Assembly: GCA_902470895.1 (NCBI GenBank)
Contig: CABRID010000039.1
Location: 1-18,060, forward strand
DNA from: an uncultured Collinsella sp.
GTDB taxonomy: Bacteria > Actinomycetota > Coriobacteriia > Coriobacteriales > Coriobacteriaceae
Length of the DNA: 18,060 bases
Direction: 5' to 3'
Shown: in pieces, positions 13,926 through 18,060 of the stretch
Position numbering within the stretch: the stretch's first letter is position 1
How the letters are laid out: every line of letters begins with the position of its first letter
Made by a program: the position numbers and the translations under genes
Notes under the pieces: generated by a model
What the model was told of the DNA's origin: nothing
What the model saw: the letters and a program-made list of their open reading frames with translations, nothing else
Databases searched by the model: none

Positions 13926-16367
13926 CTACCCCAGCGAGCGGTTGAGGGAGCCGAGCTCGTCGTTGCCCATGGTGCGCCACATTTGAAAGATACAACCGCG
14001 TGCAAGGAAAAAGAAGCCGTTGTCGACCAGTTGCACAGCGGCATCTGCCAGCTGATTCGTCACGGCGGACACTGGCGGCAGCTCGAGTCCAGCCTTGCGG
14101 ATGGTCTCGACCGCTTCCTCGAACGTCGGAGGCTCGCTGACGCCCATCTCGTTCATAAGGCCCTGCATTTCTTCCAGCGCGCTGCTGCCCGACTCCTCGC
14201 CGCGCGGCACCAGACGGTAACAAGCCAGCGCCAGGTCGAGTTGATCGCAATTCCAATAGGCAAACGCCAAGCGATAGAACAGGTAGCCGATTGCAGAACG
14301 ATCGCTGGCAATACGTAGGCCGTGGCGCGCCACCTCGATAATCTCGTCATAGCGCTCCAGACGCGCAAGCACGTTGATGAGCGCAAAGTGCGATTGCATG
14401 GACGAGCGCGCCAGATCGTAAAGATGGCGCACCTCGGGCAGCGCTCGTTCAAAGTCCTCTTGCTCGGCGTAAAAACTGCAGATCTCGTGCTGGGCAAAGT
14501 ACAGCGCATCGGGCGCACGAAGGATTCGCACCGAGTGGTCTTCTTCCAACACCGGTAGCACCATGCGCACCAGCTGGTTATCACAAAACTGCGTTTGAAC
14601 CGGACCTGTCGCCAAAAGCTCGGCGACGGCGCACTTAGCCTCCAACTCCTCAACAAGACGGGAAAAGCCTTCAAAAGCACCTGTACGGTCGACTTTTGTC
14701 TGCTCGCGCAATTCAACAACACGGGCCACGTATGGGTCGTCGTCCTCTTCCATGACCTCCAACTCGTCGGCCGTATCGGCAAGCAGCAGATCGCACAGCG
14801 CCGGCGGCAGCGTGCGATGGTCATCACGCGGACGAGCATGAACCTCCGCAGGCTCAATCGTCTCCGGAGCGGTTGACTCATACGCCTCAAGCACACGCTT
14901 GCACGGCATATCGTCCATGTCCATGCTCTCAAGATCCTTGGCGACAGGCACGCAATCGGCCAGATAGGCCGCGCGCCCAAAGAAATACGTTGCGACAACG
15001 CGCTCGCCCTGCTCACTGTCGGGAGCAGCAATCTGCACATAGCAGCGCGTGATGCAGGTGCCCGCGGCAAAACACGCTGCCGCAAGCGTGAGTGCCACGC
15101 GCGCATCGTGCTCCGCGGCCCAGACCGCGCGCGTGTCCTCGTCCAGCTCGTGCCAGGCGTCATCTTGAGCGTCGTATTCACGTTGCGGCATGGCGTCCAC
15201 GACAGAGTGCCCAAACCGAACGAGCATAATCCCCTCGGCAACGTTTGCCCGATAGGTATAGTCGAGCCGTGTGACCACGTTAAGTGCCTCGACAATACGC
15301 GCGAAGCGGGTACGCACATCCCACTCACCGCCCGGCTGGCAAGCCACCGTACCCGGTTTGCCCCACGGGTTATCGCTCGAGGCCGTATCGAGCAGTCGGG
15401 GAACATCGTTGGTCGTCTTGGCGATATGCCACGCATCAAAGAGCGCGCAGCCCTCAAGGCTCGGCGAGGATGCCGCAGGGACCAATCCGGCCCCGATGCG
15501 CTCAAGGATGCCGGAGAGGCGGTTGAGACGGCACTCGATGGCAAGCAGCATGTCAATCTCGTCCTGGTCCAGCAGGCTACGATCAAAATTGAGATAGAAC
15601 AACTTTGACCGGTCGATGCGCGCTAGGCTCATTTCTGACTTGGCGGCAATGGTGCGCAAACGGGGCAAGTCGACCTCGCTCATAAGGGCGGCGGCATAAC
15701 GCTCGATACCACTCGGATTCTCGGCATGGTCAACGCGGTAAAGCAGCGTCTCGATAGCATCGGGGAGCGGTGCCGTGTTAAAGCCCAAAAACACCTCGAC
15801 CGGCTCGGGCAGCTTTACGAGCTTTATTTTGTCGACAACGTTTTGCATGTCCGCATCGAGACCGTCGACGCCCGCCGTGTTCGCAATAGTGCTTTCGGAG
15901 TTGGCAAATATCACGTAGCGCAGGAACATCGATGCCATGAACTCGCCGTAAGGAAGGGCGCGGATCGAATTCCATGTCTCGTGGTCGGACCGCTCGCGCA
16001 TGGGGCCTTCGGGAGAACCGACAGTTTGCGCACATGCGTGCATTGCACCGTTGGCTTCCCTTACCATAATCTCACCAATACTGGAGTCCGACTCGTCAAG
16101 GACCAGTTCCATGTCGGGATCGTTGGGCAGCGGAGCCTCGCTGACGGGGCGGTCCACCTTGTACACCTCACCCGAAACGCTTACGTAGCCCAAAAGCGAC
16201 ACATGACTTTTGCCAACGAACTCGACGACATAACAAGATTCATGCTGATCCTCGCCAAAGAGTTTCCAGACCACGCCATATGAGCGTCCCGCAGGCTGCT
16301 CGGGTATCGCCGGAAAGCGCTTCTTGGGATCGAGAAACCTGAGCTTGTATGTCGGACGCTCTGCCAC
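13926..16367 (-). CDS. Large TPR-containing protein of unknown function
   Basis: 813 aa, no family recognised for most of its length. Residues about 620-721 carry helix-turn-helix repeats of the TPR kind (ICSFYAEQEDFERALPEV, INVLARLERYDEIIEVA, LAFAYWNCDQLDLALACYR). The rest has no clear signal peptide or membrane segment, so it is probably cytosolic. An acidic stretch (EVMEEDDDP) lies before a helical segment. The start is GTG (16365-16367) with AGGGTGA about 7 nt upstream. A 6-bp hairpin (16406-16422) lies in its leader. Base composition is like the neighbours and the frame is unbroken, so the gene is real; no function is claimed. Confidence 0.85.
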   Translation of the reverse strand: MAERPTYKLRFLDPKKRFPAIPEQPAGRSYGVVWKLFGEDQHESCYVVEFVGKSHVSLLGYVSVSGEVYKVDRPVSEAPLPNDPDMELVLDESDSSIGEIMVREANGAMHACAQTVGSPEGPMRERSDHETWNSIRALPYGEFMASMFLRYVIFANSESTIANTAGVDGLDADMQNVVDKIKLVKLPEPVEVFLGFNTAPLPDAIETLLYRVDHAENPSGIERYAAALMSEVDLPRLRTIAAKSEMSLARIDRSKLFYLNFDRSLLDQDEIDMLLAIECRLNRLSGILERIGAGLVPAASSPSLEGCALFDAWHIAKTTNDVPRLLDTASSDNPWGKPGTVACQPGGEWDVRTRFARIVEALNVVTRLDYTYRANVAEGIMLVRFGHSVVDAMPQREYDAQDDAWHELDEDTRAVWAAEHDARVALTLAAACFAAGTCITRCYVQIAAPDSEQGERVVATYFFGRAAYLADCVPVAKDLESMDMDDMPCKRVLEAYESTAPETIEPAEVHARPRDDHRTLPPALCDLLLADTADELEVMEEDDDPYVARVVELREQTKVDRTGAFEGFSRLVEELEAKCAVAELLATGPVQTQFCDNQLVRMVLPVLEEDHSVRILRAPDALYFAQHEICSFYAEQEDFERALPEVRHLYDLARSSMQSHFALINVLARLERYDEIIEVARHGLRIASDRSAIGYLFYRLAFAYWNCDQLDLALACYRLVPRGEESGSSALEEMQGLMNEMGVSEPPTFEEAVETIRKAGLELPPVSAVTNQLADAAVQLVDNGFFFLARGCIFQMWRTMGNDELGSLNRSLG

Positions 16368-16474
16368 GAAATATCACCCTGATCGGTCGTTGAGAGAAGG
16401 AGTGGTCGCGGATGGGCCGCGATACCTACTCGGAATCTTACACGAGTCGATAAGAAATCGTCCGCTTCACGCCC

Positions 16475-16572
16475 GCGCCTCGACCGAGGTTCGAATCCAT
16501 GCAGCGGCGACATAAAAGAAAAGCCCCCGTTGCCGGAGGCTTCAAGTTCAATTGGTGCGGCGTATAGGATTC
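16475..16572 (-). repeat. Repeat copy A: inverted T-arm, terminator and tRNA-Arg 3' end
   Basis: One of three near-identical 98-99 bp copies (others 16715-16813 and 16906-17004). Read on the plus strand it goes: inverted T-arm GAGGTTCGAATCC, a variable link, the terminator, a 14-nt spacer, and the tRNA-Arg 3' end. Here it runs into the first intact tRNA-Arg. To its left, CTTCACGCCC (16465-16474) is a remnant of the structured element seen intact at 16814-16905. Confidence 0.85.
16514..16540 (-). terminator. Terminator of tRNA-Arg copy 1
   Basis: On the minus strand GCCTCCG pairs with CGGGGGC around a GCAA tetraloop, one T-G wobble, followed by TTTTCTTTT. It begins about 12 nt after the CCA end. 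Confidence 0.92.
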
Positions 16573-16629
16573 GAACCTATGACGTTCTGATTCGTAGTCA
16601 GACCCTCTATCCAGCTGAGGTAACGCCGC
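16553..16629 (-). tRNA. tRNA-Arg(ACG), copy 1, reads CGN
   Basis: 77 nt with encoded CCA. Acceptor GCGGCGT pairs with ACGCCGC. D-stem CCTC/GAGG, anticodon arm TCTGA-CTACGAA-TCAGA with anticodon ACG (first base normally edited to inosine), T-arm ATAGG-TTCGAAT-CCTAT. Identical to copy 2 at 16985-17061. Confidence 0.97.
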
Positions 16630-16641
16630 AACGCACGGATT

Positions 16642-16670
16642 ATTATGCACGTGACCCCTCGATGGGTCAA
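16642..16670 (-). promoter_or_regulatory. Promoter of tRNA-Arg copy 1
   Basis: On the minus strand -35 TTGACC (complement of 16665-16670), 17-bp spacer, -10 CATAAT (complement of 16642-16647), 12 nt before the mature 5' end. A strong housekeeping-type promoter, showing that this tRNA is transcribed independently of the repeat units upstream. Confidence 0.85.
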
Positions 16671-16714
16671 GCGACAATTTGGAAAAATTTTACGAAGTGA
16701 TGATTAAGATGCTC

Positions 16715-16813
16715 GCGCCTCGACCGAGGTTCGAATCCGTGCGGTGCCGGCGTAAAAGAAAAGCCCCCGTTGCCGGAGGCTTTCGATTTCAATTGGTGCG
16801 GCGTATAGGATTC
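16715..16813 (-). repeat. Repeat copy B, ending in a truncated tRNA-Arg
   Basis: Same unit as copy A with a few substitutions. 16794-16813 repeats the last 20 nt of tRNA-Arg (CCA to T-loop) and then stops matching, so the tRNA here lacks its 5' three quarters. Confidence 0.85.
16754..16780 (-). terminator. Terminator in repeat copy B
   Basis: Same stem, GCAA loop and TTTTCTTTT tail as the tRNA-Arg terminators. It follows the truncated tRNA end instead of a working gene. Confidence 0.88.
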
Positions 16814-16905
16814 CGCGCATCCGCTGCGCGGATCCGCACCGGCTTCGCCCGCCTGCCGGCGTGCTCGCCCGCGGGCTAAAAACGCTCCGCGTTTTCTTTA
16901 CGCCC
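16814..16905 (-). repeat. Structured GC-rich element in the Arg locus
   Basis: Relative of the element at 12139-12237. A nested hairpin pairs 16870-16876 with 16902-16908 and, inside it, 16879-16885 with 16889-16895 (loop TCC). Nearer the tRNA fragment, 16812-16818 pairs with 16826-16832. Over 16868-16910 against 12190-12233, 37 of 44 aligned columns are identical with one gap. Four of the six substitutions form two compensated base pairs. Which strand is functional is not known. Confidence 0.75.
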
Positions 16906-17004
16906 GCGCCTCGACCGAGGTTCGAATCCATGCGGTGGCGGCATAAAAGAAAAGCCCCCGTTGCCGGAGGCTTTCAATTTCGATTGGTGCGGCGTATAGG
17001 ATTC
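16906..17004 (-). repeat. Repeat copy C, next to tRNA-Arg copy 2
   Basis: Third copy of the 99-bp unit, running into the second intact tRNA-Arg. It differs from copy B at only a few positions, suggesting recent duplication or gene conversion. Confidence 0.85.
16945..16971 (-). terminator. Terminator of tRNA-Arg copy 2
   Basis: Same GCCTCCG/CGGGGGC stem, GCAA loop and T-rich tail as the other two copies, beginning 13 nt past the CCA end. Confidence 0.92.
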
Positions 17005-17061
17005 GAACCTATGACGTTCTGATTCGTAGTCAGACCCTCTATCCAGCTGAGGTAACGCCGC
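16985..17061 (-). tRNA. tRNA-Arg(ACG), copy 2, reads CGN
   Basis: 77 nt, identical to the copy at 16553-16629, with anticodon ACG and encoded CCA. It has its own promoter and terminator. Confidence 0.97.
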
Positions 17062-17073
17062 AGCGCAAGACAT

Positions 17074-17102
17074 ATAAAACCACTTTAGCTTATTGGAGTC
17101 AA
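17074..17102 (-). promoter_or_regulatory. Promoter of tRNA-Arg copy 2
   Basis: On the minus strand -35 TTGACT (complement of 17097-17102) and -10 TTTTAT (complement of 17074-17079) are 17 bp apart. The -10 ends 12 nt before the mature 5' end. The -10 is weaker than that of copy 1, and the two promoter regions are otherwise unalike although the genes are identical. Confidence 0.65.
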
Positions 17103-17138
17103 GCACAATCTCAAACTTTTTTGTGGAACGCAGTTTTG

Positions 17139-17516
17139 TCATGCTGCTCCGCATATACCGCTGTTCCCCGTACGATCGATTGGCTTTTCGATCACGTCGA
17201 ACTTGGCATCAAGTTCCCTCAGGAGCGATCTCACCCGCTGGGCACAATCATAATCGGCAAACGAGATGCTCAGCATGCGCGCGACCTGGTTGGAAGTCCC
17301 AACTCCATAGAAGTGCTCCAGCGCCACAAGTCCCTCGTGCATCACAAAGGTCTCGACCACATGCGGCGACTCCTCAAAGCACCATTGTGTCAACGGACCC
17401 TCACTCGTCTGCCGAACCACCAGGCCGCCCATGCCAGACGGCTCACACGTTACAAGCAGGTACTCCCCGCCCTCGTCGCTCTCAAACAAAACCACCCGAT
17501 CATCAAACAGCTCCAT
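17139..17516 (-). CDS. Small protein of unknown function
   Basis: 125 aa, not recognised. No signal peptide, membrane segment or catalytic motif stands out; it is acidic at the start and mixed alpha/beta by eye. The ATG has AAAGGGG about 5 nt upstream, which supports a real gene. It lies alone between serS and the second tRNA-Arg with no obvious terminator after the stop. A CTGTATACAG palindrome (17566-17575) lies upstream and could be part of its control region. Confidence 0.65.
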   Translation of the reverse strand: MELFDDRVVLFESDEGGEYLLVTCEPSGMGGLVVRQTSEGPLTQWCFEESPHVVETFVMHEGLVALEHFYGVGTSNQVARMLSISFADYDCAQRVRSLLRELDAKFDVIEKPIDRTGNSGICGAA

Positions 17517-17643
17517 CGCGTCCCCTTTCTCTCGCTCTTATTTAGCAAAAGCATAGCAGGTAGATGGCTGTATACAGAACAGTTGTTCGTGTGTTTTCTA
17601 TTGAGCTGTCCGCACGGCATGGTATGGACCTGCGCACGAAATA

Positions 17644-17665
17644 GGGCGCCCCCGAAGGAGCGCCC
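17644..17665 (-). terminator. Terminator of serS
   Basis: On the minus strand GGGCGCTCC pairs with GGGGCGCCC around a TTCG loop (9 bp with one T-G wobble), followed by TATTTCG. It begins 24 nt after the serS stop. The T-tract is short. Confidence 0.75.
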
Positions 17666-17689
17666 TTGCATATCCCCTATGCAGCCAAG

Positions 17690-18014
17690 TTACGCGACCG
17701 GCTCGATCTTCTCGAGACCGCCCATGTAAGGACGCAGAACCTCGGGGATCGTGATGGTGCCGTCGGCGTTCTGGTAGTTCTCCAGAATGGCAGCCATGGT
17801 ACGACCAGCCGGCAGGCCGGAACCGTTAAGGGTGTGCAGGTAACGCGAGCCCTTGAAGTTCTCGGGGTCGCGGTACTTGATGTTGGCGCGGCGGGCCTGG
17901 AAGTCGCCGCAGTTGGAGCAGGAGCTGATCTCCTTGTAGGCGTTGTAGCTCGGCAGCCAGACCTCGACGTCGTAGGTCTGACGGGCAGAGAAGCCCAAGT
18001 CGCCGGTGCACAGG
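17690..18014 (-). CDS. serS: Seryl-tRNA synthetase, C-terminal fragment (cut by contig end)
   Basis: C-terminal 107 or so residues of the class II synthetase that charges serine onto tRNA-Ser, including the tRNA-Ser(GCU) in this window. The fragment carries the segment from CTGDLGFSARQTYDVEVWLP through SSCSNCGDFQARR to motif 3, NGSGLPAGRTMAAILENYQ, with its conserved arginine. The stop is TAA. Everything before the leucine of LCTGDLGF is missing: at 18015 the sequence switches to sequencing adapter. The apparent N-terminus MGSEMCIRDS of the open frame is translated adapter and must not be annotated. Confidence 0.95.
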
Positions 18015-18060
18015 CTGTCTCTTATACACATCTCCGAGCCCACGAGACCGAGGCTGATCT
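18015..18060. other. Nextera adapter contamination (not genomic)
   Basis: 18015-18033 is CTGTCTCTTATACACATCT, the Tn5 mosaic end in Nextera libraries, and 18034-18048 is CCGAGCCCACGAGAC, the read-2 arm. 18049-18056, CGAGGCTG, matches the Nextera i7 index I remember as N710, and 18057-18060 (ATCT) is the first bases of the P7 sequence. The order is exactly that of read-through into the library adapter. Confidence 0.98.

Noticed and set aside
14153..15586. 477-codon minus-strand frame inside the TPR gene
   Set aside because: Arg/Ser/Cys-rich shadow of the 813-aa gene; no ribosome site or domain.

Overview
The window reads like chromosomal DNA of a GC-rich Gram-positive of the class Coriobacteriia, with Collinsella my best guess. 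This rests on recognising the proteins and on the frequent AAAGG-type ribosome sites, not on any search. Most genes lie on the minus strand. The right end (18015-18060) is not genomic: it is a Nextera read-2 adapter, an 8-base index and the start of P7, fused to a cut serS gene.

Layout, left to right. 1-262: no credible gene; a 15-bp perfect inverted repeat encloses further pairing. 263-5095 (minus): htpG with a terminator-like hairpin in its own leader, then (in transcription order) cpsC-like chain-length regulator, cpsD-like tyrosine kinase, CpsB/YwqE-type PHP phosphatase and a GNAT acetyltransferase. 5291-10451 (minus): a VanR/VanS-like two-component pair, a lone pstB, and a PhoB/PhoR-like pair, all in the same direction. 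10649-11989 (plus): a secreted serine D,D-carboxypeptidase, divergent from the VanR-like gene. This block looks like envelope and phosphate sensing.

11990-12681 and 16368-17138 are tRNA loci, carrying tRNA-Ser(GCU) and two identical tRNA-Arg(ACG) genes. Each locus also carries a decoy: the 3' end of the local tRNA is repeated about 190 bp downstream of the intact gene (190 bp at Ser, 191 bp at Arg). Between the copies lie a terminator, an inverted T-arm copy and a structured GC-rich element. The two elements, next to unrelated tRNAs, share a nested 7+7-bp hairpin in which four of the six substitutions form two compensated base pairs. This is the strongest candidate for something undescribed: a small tRNA-3'-end-associated structured repeat, possibly mobile or regulatory.

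Between the tRNA loci are an AAA-type ATPase with a C-terminal winged helix and a large TPR protein of unknown function. The ATPase leader has six TTTARCA heptamers spaced 9-10 bp. Past its 3' end lie four copies of a 17-bp motif in alternating orientation, 42/39/42 bp apart. The right end has a small unknown gene and the C-terminal quarter of serS.
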